A stretch of DNA of 64,000 bases. Origin: Flavobacterium sp. YJ01 (GTDB lineage: Bacteria; Bacteroidota; Bacteroidia; Flavobacteriales; Flavobacteriaceae). The position numbers and the translations under genes were made by a program. The notes below the pieces were generated by a model. It was given only the letters and a program-made list of their open reading frames with translations, was not told the DNA's origin and made no database searches. Within the stretch, counting starts at the first letter, position 1, and each line of letters starts with the position of its first letter. The DNA lies in the NCBI RefSeq assembly GCF_029320955.1, contig NZ_CP119757.1:2542001-2606000 (forward strand), in the 5' to 3' direction. This document shows positions 34,336-43,095 of the stretch, piece after piece.

Positions 34336-34370
34336 AAATAAAGCGAGAATCCGAAATGACAAAAAAATAA

Positions 34371-34400
34371 AAAAGGATATTCTTTCGAATATCCTTTTTT
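34371..34400. terminator. Bidirectional terminator
   Basis: AAAAGGATATTC (34371-34382) and GAATATCCTTTT (34387-34398) form a perfect 12-bp stem with a TTTC loop, flanked by A- and T-runs. It serves the minus-strand barrel gene and the plus-strand oxidoreductase. Confidence 0.85.
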
Positions 34401-34426
34401 CAAAAAACTATAAACTCTATAAAAAA

Positions 34427-35377
34427 TTATAGACTGTATTTGATACCTAATGTTAGTCCTAAACCAGAGATTCCAACATAAGAACTTAATTCGTCCATTG
34501 CCTCGTTAGGTCTTGTAGTATCTCTTTGATCAGGAGTTGCTGTGTTAGGATTAAATAAAGCATTGTTAGAATTAACATCTAATTTATCTCTGTAATTTGT
34601 GTGGATTTGAGCTGTAGTTCTCGTTGCCAAAGCATCATTACCATTTACCGTAAATTCTGTAGTCTCCTTTGTTTTTCCGTGAACAGTAAAGTTACGATAC
34701 TCTAATTCTGCAAATGCAGAAAGATGTGAAGTCAATTTAAAAGTTGTACCTACAGCAGCAGTAAATCCAATTGTTGGATTTGGTTTTACTTTATCAACGC
34801 TGTGAACATTTCCAAAAGCTGTTGGAGTTCCTGTTGGACTAAAAGCAATTGGAGCATACGCATCAGAAGTAATTTCTAAATCACCATGAACAGGTACTAA
34901 AACCCCAACTTTAGTATATGGTTCAAAACCATGAGATTCTCCTAAAAACATTACAATTGCCGGTGCTAAATCAAAAGCAGTAATTTGACCTACTGATTTA
35001 AAACTATAAACTCCACTTGGTGTAATTGGAACATCAGATGTCGTTTGTGCCATTTTCTTGTCATTACTAGTGTAGTAATTAACTCCTAATTCTACTCCAA
35101 GACGTGTAGAAAAACGATATCCTGCAGTTACGCCAGTTCTGAAACCTTGTCCAAACGAACCTGTAACACTTTTTTCAGAAACTAATTTCCCTCCTACATA
35201 TGTTCTATCTAATGCAGCATTTCCACCTACAGTTGGAAATTCTGTTGAAGCTGTTTGGTTAAAATAAGATCCACCTAATTTGAAATACCAGCTTTCTGGT
35301 TTGTCCGCCTTTTCTGTTTGCGCCATCGTTGCCATAGAGCAAACTAGCATTCCTAATAAAAATAGGTTCTTTTTCAT
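34427..35377 (-). CDS. Outer-membrane beta-barrel protein
   Basis: 316 residues with a signal peptide (MKKNLFLLGMLVCSMATMAQ). The mature part has amphipathic strands such as WYFKLGGSYFNQ, RTGVTAGYRFSTRLGVELGVN, GFTAAVGTTFKLTSHLSAFAE and a C terminus GLGLTLGIKYSL, fitting an eight- to ten-stranded barrel of the OmpW/OmpA-barrel type. Long polar loops (about residues 40-70 and 240-295) would face outward. Ligand unknown. Confidence 0.82.
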   Translation of the reverse strand: MKKNLFLLGMLVCSMATMAQTEKADKPESWYFKLGGSYFNQTASTEFPTVGGNAALDRTYVGGKLVSEKSVTGSFGQGFRTGVTAGYRFSTRLGVELGVNYYTSNDKKMAQTTSDVPITPSGVYSFKSVGQITAFDLAPAIVMFLGESHGFEPYTKVGVLVPVHGDLEITSDAYAPIAFSPTGTPTAFGNVHSVDKVKPNPTIGFTAAVGTTFKLTSHLSAFAELEYRNFTVHGKTKETTEFTVNGNDALATRTTAQIHTNYRDKLDVNSNNALFNPNTATPDQRDTTRPNEAMDELSSYVGISGLGLTLGIKYSL

Positions 35378-35555
35378 AATTTTGATTTAATTGATTTATA
35401 CAAACTTAGAGCATTTTTAACATATTCTTAAGTTTGCAAAGTTAGACTTGGAACGAAATCGTTGTAATTTTGGGCAATATTACTAAAAAACTATTATGCA
35501 CGCATATTTTTAACACAAAAAATTAACATCTGTTTAAATTTTAACTGTTAAATTT

Positions 35556-38500
35556 TTAGTTTAGTTTAAAATTAATCTGCATTTTTTCTAATTCCTGTAA
35601 TAATTCCGTGGAAATCCTCACTTTTAAACGACGACTTGGCATCGATAATTTAGTTACTACTTTTATTTCTTCAACTTCATTTACTTCTTGAATTTTAGTG
35701 TCTTCCATTGCACTATCTTCATTGTCATTTTCTGCTTCAAAAACGGCATCTTCGGCTTCAAAATCTGTTGGAGTTTCTACCTCAACGAGTCGTTTTATTT
35801 TTTCTAATTCCATAATTTCAAAAGTCACAGAATTGTCTCCCTTATTCTCATTAAACAAATGACTTAATTTATGAATGAACTCTGGATGAAGATCTTTAAT
35901 ATTTAACAACAAGATTAGTTTTTTAGCAAAAGCTTCTAGAATATCCTGCAACTGTCGAATCTCAACAAACTGCATTCTCGGATCGGTTTTTTTACCCGTA
36001 TCATGATTTACCCAACCATCTTTAATCATTATTTTCAAAAAGGCAAAATTATTCTGAATCAAGAAATGACGAAATTTTAAATATTCTTCACCAAAAATCT
36101 TAAACTCATAACTTTCATCATAACCTTCTAAATTGAAAGCAGCCCAGCCTTTTCCGTTTTTGGCCACACGGTGCTGAACGTTATTGATAATTCCAGCAAA
36201 CATTAGGTTCTTCCCAACATACTCATTCATACTTTTCAGCGATTCTAAACGAGAATTACAGAAGTATTTCATTTCAAATCTAAAATCGTCAAGTGGATGC
36301 CCAGAAATATAGATTCCAACAACCTCTTTTTCTTTTGCCAGTTTTTCCATTGTGCTCCAGTCTTCGCATGGTGGCACAACTGGTTCTGCAATTTGCACTT
36401 CACTGGTTTCTCCAAATAAACTAACCTGAGACGAGTTTTCATTTTCCTGAAACTTCGATCCGTAACGCATTGCTTTTTCGTAGAAAGTAATTCCGTCACC
36501 ATCGTCGTGGAAATATTGCGCTCTGGTTGTTCCTTCAAAAGAATCAAAACCTCCAGCCAATGCTAAATTCTCAATCGCTTTTTTATTAGCGGCACGCAAA
36601 TCAATTCGCTTTGCCAAATCAAAAATCGATTTATATCTTCCGTCTTTCCTGTTTTCTACAATCGTTTCTACAGCTCCAGAACCAACTCCTTTAATTGCTC
36701 CCATTCCAAAACGAACCGCGTAATCATCGTTTACCGTAAATTTATAGTACGACTCATTTACGTCTGGACCAAGAACTTGTAATCCCATACGTTTACATTC
36801 TTCCATAAAGAAAGAGACTTGTTTGATATCGTTCATGTTATTTGAAAGTACCGCTGCCATGTATTCTGCAGGATAATGCGCTTTCAAATAAGCAGTTTGA
36901 TACGCAATCCAAGCATAACAAGTCGAGTGCGATTTGTTGAAGGCGTAACTCGCAAAGGCTTCCCAGTCTTTCCATATTTTTTCTAAAACCTTAGCATCGT
37001 GACCTTTTGCAGCAGCTTGTTCAACAAATTTCGGCTTCATTTTATCCAGTACGTCTTTTTGTTTTTTACCCATCGCTTTACGCAAGACGTCGGCCTCACC
37101 CTTTGTAAATCCTGCCAAAGACTGAGACAAAAGCATTACCTGCTCTTGGTAAACTGTAATTCCGTAGGTTTCAGACAAATATTCCGCACAGGCATCTAAA
37201 TCGTATTTGATTTCTTCGTCACCGTTTTTTCTTCGAACGAAAGACGGAATATACTCCAAAGGTCCCGGACGATAAAGCGCATTCATGGCAATTAAATCTC
37301 CAAAAACCGTCGGTTTCAGATCTTTCATGTATTTCTGCATTCCAGGCGACTCGTATTGGAAGATTCCAACAGTTTCACCTCTTTGGAAAAGCGCATAAGT
37401 TTCTTCATCATCGATTGGGAAAGTATCAGGATCCAAATCTTTTCCAGTTCTATATTTTACCAGTTTAACGGTATCTTTTATCAGCGTAAGGGTTTTCAAA
37501 CCCAAGAAGTCCATTTTCAGCAATCCGGCGCTTTCTGCAACCGAGTTATCAAACTGTGTTACATATAAATCCGAATCTTTTGCTGTTGTTACAGGAACAT
37601 AATTCGTAATATCCGACGGCGTAATAATTACCCCGCAGGCGTGAATTCCCGTATTACGCATCGATCCTTCCAAGATTTTTGCCTGCTGAATGGTTTCTCC
37701 TGCCAAATCATCTTCATTGGCAATCGCTATTAATTCTTTTACATTATCAAATTCGTCCGAACGAAGGGCTTTTTTAACCTCATCTTCACTCTCCGAAATA
37801 AAACGCGCCAAATTCCATTTTGACGGCATCATTCCCGGAATCAGTTTTGCAATTCTATCCGCCTCAAATAGTGGTAAATCCAATACACGAGCCGTATCAC
37901 GAATCGCCGATTTGGTTGCCATTTTACCATAAGTGATAATCTGCGCCACCTGTTTTTGACCATATTTATTGATTACATATTCCATTACACGTCCACGGCC
38001 CTCGTCATCAAAGTCGATATCAATATCGGGCATCGATACACGGTCAGGATTTAGGAAACGCTCAAAAAGCAAGTCGTATTTAATTGGGTCAATATTCGTA
38101 ATTCCGAGACAATATGCAACGGCAGAACCCGCTGCTGATCCACGACCTGGCCCAACCGATACGTCCATTTTTCTAGCCTCGGCAATGAAATCCTGTACAA
38201 TCAAAAAGTAACCTGGATATCCAGAATTCGAAATTGTCAGCAATTCAAAATCCAAACGTTCTTGAATTGATTCGGTAATTTCACCATATCGTTTTTTAGC
38301 ACCTTCCATTGTTAGGTGTCGCAGGTATTTATTTTCACCACGAACACCGCCATCTGCTTCATCTTCTGCAACAAAAAACTCTTCTGGGATATCAAACTTC
38401 GGAAGCAATACATCTCTGTAAAGCGAATATCCTTCAACCTTATCAATAACTTCCTGAATATTGATAATCGCTTCTGGCAAATCGGCAAAGAGTTTTTTCA

Positions 38501-40091
38501 TCTCGTCTTGCGACTTGAAATAATATTCCTGATTTGGAAGTCCGTAGCGGTAACCACGTCCGCGTCCGATAGGTGTTGCCTGCTTTTCACCATCTTTTAC
38601 ACAAAGTAAAATATCGTGCGCATTGGCATCTTCTTTATTTAAATAATAGGTATTGTTGGTCGCAATTAATTTGACATTGTGTTTTTGCGAAAACTCAATC
38701 AGGGTTTTGTTTACACGATTTTCGTCTTCCTGATTGTGGCGCATTACTTCAAGATAGAAATCTTCGCCAAATTGTTCTTTCCACCAAATCAACGCTTCTT
38801 CTGCTTGGTTTTCACCAATGTTCAGAATTTTACTCGGAATTTCTCCGTATAAATTTCCAGACAAAACCATAATATCACCTTTGTATTGCTCGACAATCTT
38901 TCGATCAATCCTTGGAACATAATAAAATCCGTCAGTATACGCAATCGAAGCCATTTTAGCCAAGTTGTGGTAACCCGCTTTATTTTTAGCCATCAAAACA
39001 ACCTGATAACCGTTGTCTTTTTTACTTTTATCTAAGTGATTTTCGCAGATATTAAATTCACATCCAACGATTGGTTTTACTTCGGTTTCTGTTGGTTCTT
39101 CGCCAGCTTCAACCAAAGCTTTGTTTTTTCCCGAAGCTGCTTTGTTATGATTCATTATGGCGCTCACAAAGTGAAAAGCGCCCATCATGTTTCCGGTATC
39201 AGTCATGGCAACAGCTGGCATTCCGTTTTTAGCGGCAGCGGCAACTATATTCCCAATTCCGATAGTCGATTGAAGTACCGAAAACTGTGTGTGATTGTGC
39301 AAGTGTGCAAATTTTGCTGCTTTGAAATCAGCTTTATCTTCTTCTGTAACAACGGTCTGCTGACCTTCTCCAACTAAAGCTTTAAGCTGTTCCCTGATTT
39401 TATCAGAAGCTGCTTTTAAATTAATGTGTTTTAAACCAATTAACTTAAATGGCTCCGCATTTCTTTCCTGAAATTCTTTGAAATATTCCTTCGGAACATC
39501 TAATTCTTCTTTTGTAAAAACTTCTCTTCTAACTAATTCTAAGAAACAACGCGTAGTTGCCTCAACGTCGGCAGTTGCATTGTGCGCTTCCGCGAAAGGC
39601 TGATCGAAAAGATAGCTGTGTAATTCAGTCAAAGTTGGAAGTTTGAATTTTCCTCCACGACCTCCAGGAAGCTGTAATAATGAAGCCGTAACTTCAGTAC
39701 AAGTATCCAAAACAGGCATTGAACTCATTTGAGACTCTACTCCCATTCTATGGAATTCGGCTCCCATAATATTAACGTCGAAACCTAAATTCTGTCCAAC
39801 AATAAATTTGGTTTTGCTTAAAGCAATATTGAATTTCTCTAAAACTTCGGCCAAAGTGATTCCATCGGCTTCAGCCAATTCAGTTGAGATTCCGTGAATA
39901 CGCTCGGCATCATACGGAATATTAAATCCTTCTGGTTTTACCAAGTAATCCTGATGTTCGATAAGCTTTCCCATTTCGTCATGCAACTGCCACGCAATCT
40001 GTATACAGCGAGGCCAGTTATCAGAATCGGTTATTGGAGCATCCCAGCGTTTTGGTAATCCGGTTGTTTCGGTATCGAATATTAAATACAT
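35556..40091 (-). CDS. dnaE: DNA polymerase III alpha subunit with fused N-terminal exonuclease
   Basis: 1511 residues from ATG 40091. Residues about 1-205 are a DEDDh 3'-5' exonuclease: DTETTG, NLGFDVNIMG and HNATADVEATT. A PHP domain follows (HLHNHTQFSVL) but two ligand motifs are altered (MTDTGN for TDHGN, ATNNTYYL for NDxHYL). The polymerase core has GPGRGSAAGSAVAYCLGI and the catalytic PDIDIDF. Helix-hairpin-helix (GMGAIKGVGSGAVETI), OB-fold and C-terminal regions complete the replicative subunit. Ordinary alpha subunits are about 1160 residues; the excess is the exonuclease plus an acidic C-terminal part. Its proofreading is therefore probably in cis. Confidence 0.96.
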   Translation of the reverse strand: MYLIFDTETTGLPKRWDAPITDSDNWPRCIQIAWQLHDEMGKLIEHQDYLVKPEGFNIPYDAERIHGISTELAEADGITLAEVLEKFNIALSKTKFIVGQNLGFDVNIMGAEFHRMGVESQMSSMPVLDTCTEVTASLLQLPGGRGGKFKLPTLTELHSYLFDQPFAEAHNATADVEATTRCFLELVRREVFTKEELDVPKEYFKEFQERNAEPFKLIGLKHINLKAASDKIREQLKALVGEGQQTVVTEEDKADFKAAKFAHLHNHTQFSVLQSTIGIGNIVAAAAKNGMPAVAMTDTGNMMGAFHFVSAIMNHNKAASGKNKALVEAGEEPTETEVKPIVGCEFNICENHLDKSKKDNGYQVVLMAKNKAGYHNLAKMASIAYTDGFYYVPRIDRKIVEQYKGDIMVLSGNLYGEIPSKILNIGENQAEEALIWWKEQFGEDFYLEVMRHNQEDENRVNKTLIEFSQKHNVKLIATNNTYYLNKEDANAHDILLCVKDGEKQATPIGRGRGYRYGLPNQEYYFKSQDEMKKLFADLPEAIINIQEVIDKVEGYSLYRDVLLPKFDIPEEFFVAEDEADGGVRGENKYLRHLTMEGAKKRYGEITESIQERLDFELLTISNSGYPGYFLIVQDFIAEARKMDVSVGPGRGSAAGSAVAYCLGITNIDPIKYDLLFERFLNPDRVSMPDIDIDFDDEGRGRVMEYVINKYGQKQVAQIITYGKMATKSAIRDTARVLDLPLFEADRIAKLIPGMMPSKWNLARFISESEDEVKKALRSDEFDNVKELIAIANEDDLAGETIQQAKILEGSMRNTGIHACGVIITPSDITNYVPVTTAKDSDLYVTQFDNSVAESAGLLKMDFLGLKTLTLIKDTVKLVKYRTGKDLDPDTFPIDDEETYALFQRGETVGIFQYESPGMQKYMKDLKPTVFGDLIAMNALYRPGPLEYIPSFVRRKNGDEEIKYDLDACAEYLSETYGITVYQEQVMLLSQSLAGFTKGEADVLRKAMGKKQKDVLDKMKPKFVEQAAAKGHDAKVLEKIWKDWEAFASYAFNKSHSTCYAWIAYQTAYLKAHYPAEYMAAVLSNNMNDIKQVSFFMEECKRMGLQVLGPDVNESYYKFTVNDDYAVRFGMGAIKGVGSGAVETIVENRKDGRYKSIFDLAKRIDLRAANKKAIENLALAGGFDSFEGTTRAQYFHDDGDGITFYEKAMRYGSKFQENENSSQVSLFGETSEVQIAEPVVPPCEDWSTMEKLAKEKEVVGIYISGHPLDDFRFEMKYFCNSRLESLKSMNEYVGKNLMFAGIINNVQHRVAKNGKGWAAFNLEGYDESYEFKIFGEEYLKFRHFLIQNNFAFLKIMIKDGWVNHDTGKKTDPRMQFVEIRQLQDILEAFAKKLILLLNIKDLHPEFIHKLSHLFNENKGDNSVTFEIMELEKIKRLVEVETPTDFEAEDAVFEAENDNEDSAMEDTKIQEVNEVEEIKVVTKLSMPSRRLKVRISTELLQELEKMQINFKLN

Positions 40092-40678
40092 AGAGTGAAA
40101 ATACAAAAATTAAACTCCAAATCCAAAGCTTTTCCAATATAAACATCTGATTATATGGAGTGTAAAAAATCGCTTTTAAATTATGGCGGAAGTTCAAATT
40201 TACGTTTTTTTTGGAGAAAGAAAATGGATAATTTCCTAAAAAGGCATTCTTATTTATTCGTCAGTTTTTCTCTTAAAATTCACAAAATTTCATAAAAATA
40301 CACCTCTTGGATGTCGTAGTATTTTGTTGTTTTATTGAATCTAAATAACGCCTTAAAAACTCGTTTAAAAGCTTTAAAAAACCTAAAAAGTGTCCTTTCT
40401 ACAAATAAATCAAAACTAACAATTATTACTATTTTTATTTAATTTGTTAGATTTTTTTAAACAAATTCTTATATTTTGTAGTGATTTTGAAATAAATTTG
40501 CAAACTATTAAAACAAAAAACAAACAAGGAAAATTAAAGCCAAAAAGAAAAAATTAAATCAATTTCTTTATCATTTTTCTTTCAAATTTAAATGTACAAA
40601 AGCTGTTTAGCAATTTGTAAATTAGTTTGGGTATCGTATATAATGAAATATCGAAATTGATGCTTTTTTATCTTTTTT

Positions 40679-40686
40679 TACTTTTG
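40679..40686 (+). promoter_or_regulatory. TAnnTTTG promoter element for leuC
   Basis: TACTTTTG predicts a transcript start near 40693, just upstream of the Leu-rich short frame at 40700 and about 58 nt before leuC. Confidence 0.45.
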
Positions 40687-40699
40687 TTTTGCTATTATA

Positions 40700-40726
40700 A
40701 TGAACAGGGAATTGCTGTGGTTATAG
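40700..40726 (+). CDS. Candidate leucine leader peptide MNRELLWL
   Basis: ATG 40700 opens an eight-codon frame ending in TAG 25 nt before leuC. Three of its eight codons are Leu (TTG, CTG, TTA), including CTG, which is uncommon in this AT-rich genome. Position right after the predicted promoter and before a leucine operon suggests a translational sensor of charged tRNA-Leu. No terminator hairpin is seen, so control would have to act on leuC translation. Short frames occur by chance, so confidence is moderate. Confidence 0.4.
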   Translation: MNRELLWL

Positions 40727-40751
40727 AAATTACAATTAAAAAAAATAAAAA

Positions 40752-42146
40752 ATGAGTAAGACATTATTTGACAAAGTATGGGATTCACATGTAGTGCGTA
40801 AAATTGAAGATGGGCCAGATGTGTTTTTTATTGATCGCCATTTCATTCATGAAGTTACGAGTCCTGTTGCTTTTTTAGGATTAAAATCAAGAGGCGTTAA
40901 CGTTTTATACCCACAGCGTACTTTTGCAACTGCAGATCACAATACACCAACCATAAACCAACATTTACCAGTTCAAGATCCGCTTTCTGCTAATCAGCTT
41001 CAGGCTCTTGAAGATAATGCTAACGAATACGGAATTTCGCACTGGGGATTAGGTCACCAAAAAAATGGAATTGTACACGTAGTTGGTCCTGAAAACGGAA
41101 TTACTTTGCCAGGTGCCACTATTGTATGTGGAGATTCACACACTTCTACTCACGGTGCTTTTGGAGCTATTGCTTTTGGTATCGGAACTTCTGAGGTCGA
41201 GATGGTTTTGTCTACTCAATGTATTATGCAGCCTAAACCAAAGAAAATGCGTATCAACGTAAACGGTCAACTAAGTAAAGGTGTTGGTCCAAAAGACGTT
41301 GCACTTTATATTATTGCTCAGTTAACTACTTCTGGAGGAACAGGCTATTTTGTTGAATATGCTGGTGATGTTTTCGAAAACATGACTATGGAAGGTCGTA
41401 TGACAGTTTGTAACTTAAGTATCGAAATGGGTGCTCGTGGAGGTATGATTGCTCCTGACCAAACTACTTTCGATTTCTTAGAAGGAAGACTTTACGCTCC
41501 AAAAGGTGAAGCTTGGACAAAAGCTGTTGAATATTGGAAAACTTTAAAAACGGATGCTGATGCTGTTTTTGATGCTGAATTAAACATCAAAGCTGAGGAT
41601 ATTGAACCAATGATTACTTACGGTACTAACCCAGGAATGGGAATTGGTATCACAAAACATATCCCAAGTGCAAACCAAGTTGAAGGCGGTGAGGAAACTT
41701 ACAAAAAATCTTTGGCTTACATGGGCTTCAACGAAGATGACGTAATGATCGGAAAACAAATCGATTACGTTTTCTTAGGAAGTTGTACAAACGGACGTAT
41801 TGAAGATTTTAGAGCTTTCGCTGAAATTGTAAAAGGAAGAAAAAAAGCAGATAATGTTACCGCTTGGTTAGTTCCAGGTTCTCACGTTGTTGAAGCGCAG
41901 ATTAAAGAAGAAGGAATTTTAGATATTTTGACTGAAGCTGGTTTCGTATTACGTCAGCCGGGTTGTTCTGCTTGTTTAGCAATGAACGATGATAAAGTTC
42001 CTGCAGGAAAATATGCAGTAAGTACTTCAAACAGAAACTTTGAAGGTCGTCAAGGTCCTGGTTCAAGAACTTTATTAGCAAGTCCAATTATGGCTGCTGC
42101 TGCTGCTGTTACAGGAAAACTAACAGATCCGAGAGAGTTATTTTAA
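40752..42146 (+). CDS. leuC: 3-isopropylmalate dehydratase large subunit
   Basis: 464 residues, aconitase superfamily. The [4Fe-4S] ligands are the Cys in [13 protein letters not shown] and the pair in [11 protein letters not shown]. Substrate-binding stretches include [22 protein letters not shown]. With LeuD it isomerises 2-isopropylmalate to 3-isopropylmalate in leucine synthesis. First gene of leuC-leuD. Confidence 0.97.
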   Translation: MSKTLFDKVWDSHVVRKIEDGPDVFFIDRHFIHEVTSPVAFLGLKSRGVNVLYPQRTFATADHNTPTINQHLPVQDPLSANQLQALEDNANEYGISHWGLGHQKNGIVHVVGPENGITLPGATIVCGDSHTSTHGAFGAIAFGIGTSEVEMVLSTQCIMQPKPKKMRINVNGQLSKGVGPKDVALYIIAQLTTSGGTGYFVEYAGDVFENMTMEGRMTVCNLSIEMGARGGMIAPDQTTFDFLEGRLYAPKGEAWTKAVEYWKTLKTDADAVFDAELNIKAEDIEPMITYGTNPGMGIGITKHIPSANQVEGGEETYKKSLAYMGFNEDDVMIGKQIDYVFLGSCTNGRIEDFRAFAEIVKGRKKADNVTAWLVPGSHVVEAQIKEEGILDILTEAGFVLRQPGCSACLAMNDDKVPAGKYAVSTSNRNFEGRQGPGSRTLLASPIMAAAAAVTGKLTDPRELF

Positions 42147-42152
42147 TTCTCG

Positions 42153-42244
42153 CTGTAAGCTTTAAGCAATAGGCTTTAAGCAAAAACACAATACATAATA
42201 CACCCTGTAGGAAAAGCCTAAAGCTTACAGCCTACAGCCTAAAG
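42153..42244. repeat. Inverted repeat between leuC and leuD, CTGTAAGCTTTA family
   Basis: CTGTAAGCTTTAAGC (42153-42167) pairs with GCCTAAAGCTTACAG (42216-42230) with one mismatch. Extra copies AGGCTTTAAGC and GCCTAAAGC flank it. It lies inside an operon, so it may stabilise or process the message. Confidence 0.6.
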
Positions 42245-42257
42245 CAAAAGAAAAAAA

Positions 42258-42854
42258 ATGGCATACGATAAATTTACTATACTTACCAGCAGTGCAGTGC
42301 CACTGCCAATTGAGAACGTTGATACAGATCAAATCATTCCAGCTCGTTTCTTAAAAGCTACAAAACGTGAAGGTTTTGGAGACAACCTTTTTAGAGACTG
42401 GAGATATAATGGAGACGATACTCCAAAAGCAGATTTCGTTTTAAACAATTCTACTTACAGCGGAAAAATTCTTGTTGGAGGAAAAAACTTCGGTTCTGGA
42501 TCTTCAAGAGAGCACGCTGCTTGGGCAGTTTATGATTACGGATTCCGCGCTGTAGTTTCTAGTTTCTTTGCCGATATCTTCAAAGGAAACTGCTTAAACA
42601 TTGGTGTTTTACCAGTTCAAATTAGCCCAGAATTTTTGGAAAATATTTTCAAAGCAATTGAAGCTGATCCTAAAACAGAATTAGAAATCAATCTTCCAGA
42701 TCAAACTATTACTTTATTATCAACTGGACAGCAAGAATCTTTTGCTATCAACGGATACAAAAAGAACAATATGATTAATGGTTTTGACGACATTGATTAT
42801 TTACAAGATATGAAGGAAGATATTAAGGCTTTTGCCGATAAACTTCCTTACTAA
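42258..42854 (+). CDS. leuD: 3-isopropylmalate dehydratase small subunit
   Basis: 198 residues. The N terminus has PLPIENVDTDQIIPARFLK, and the substrate-specificity and swivel-domain motif GKNFGSGSSREHAAWA is intact. It forms the heterodimer with LeuC encoded 111 nt upstream. A terminator-like stem follows 24 nt after the stop. Confidence 0.97.
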   Translation: MAYDKFTILTSSAVPLPIENVDTDQIIPARFLKATKREGFGDNLFRDWRYNGDDTPKADFVLNNSTYSGKILVGGKNFGSGSSREHAAWAVYDYGFRAVVSSFFADIFKGNCLNIGVLPVQISPEFLENIFKAIEADPKTELEINLPDQTITLLSTGQQESFAINGYKKNNMINGFDDIDYLQDMKEDIKAFADKLPY

Positions 42855-42878
42855 TAGAAATATCGTTAAATCTATTAG

Positions 42879-42910
42879 ACCCGACAGGCCTTAAAACCTC
42901 TCGGGTTTTT
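42879..42910 (+). terminator. Terminator after leuD
   Basis: ACCCGACAGG (42879-42888) pairs with CCTCTCGGGT (42897-42906) with one mismatch, followed by TTTTT. It would separate leuCD from leuAB, or act as a partial terminator. Confidence 0.65.
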
Positions 42911-42914
42911 CTAG

Positions 42915-43073
42915 AATATAGAACGCGGATGAAACCGATTTGCTTTCGCAAAAACGCTAAAAAAACTGATTTTATTTCTTAACCAAAATAAAAATCCAGC
43001 TAAATCCGTGTCTTCACTAAAACAAATCAGTTAAATCTGTGCCAAAATTAAAATTGGGATATTAATAATATCC
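42915..43073. other. leuD-leuA spacer with repeat words and a 17-bp palindrome
   Basis: Imperfect repeat words (ACGCGGATGAAACCGATTT, AAATCCAGCTAAATCCGTG, TTAAATCTGTGCC) are followed by GGATATTAATAATATCC at 43057-43073, a perfect 7-bp inverted repeat with a 3-nt centre, 22 nt before leuA. The palindrome could be an operator. Confidence 0.4.
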
Positions 43074-43095
43074 ACCCGTTAGAAACAACATCAAT

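Larger units (their letters stand above)
40107..40751. other. Intergenic region upstream of leuC
   Basis: 645 bases, very AT-rich. TAAATTTG at 40493-40500 and TACTTTTG at 40679-40686 are two possible plus-strand promoters. A short Leu-rich frame lies at 40700-40726. Apart from that no gene or strong hairpin is seen; in particular there is no terminator-like stem between the short frame and leuC. Confidence 0.5.

Noticed and set aside
40107..40751. A terminator-type attenuator for leuC
   Set aside because: I looked for a stem followed by T-run between the Leu-rich frame and leuC; only A-rich unpaired sequence is there.
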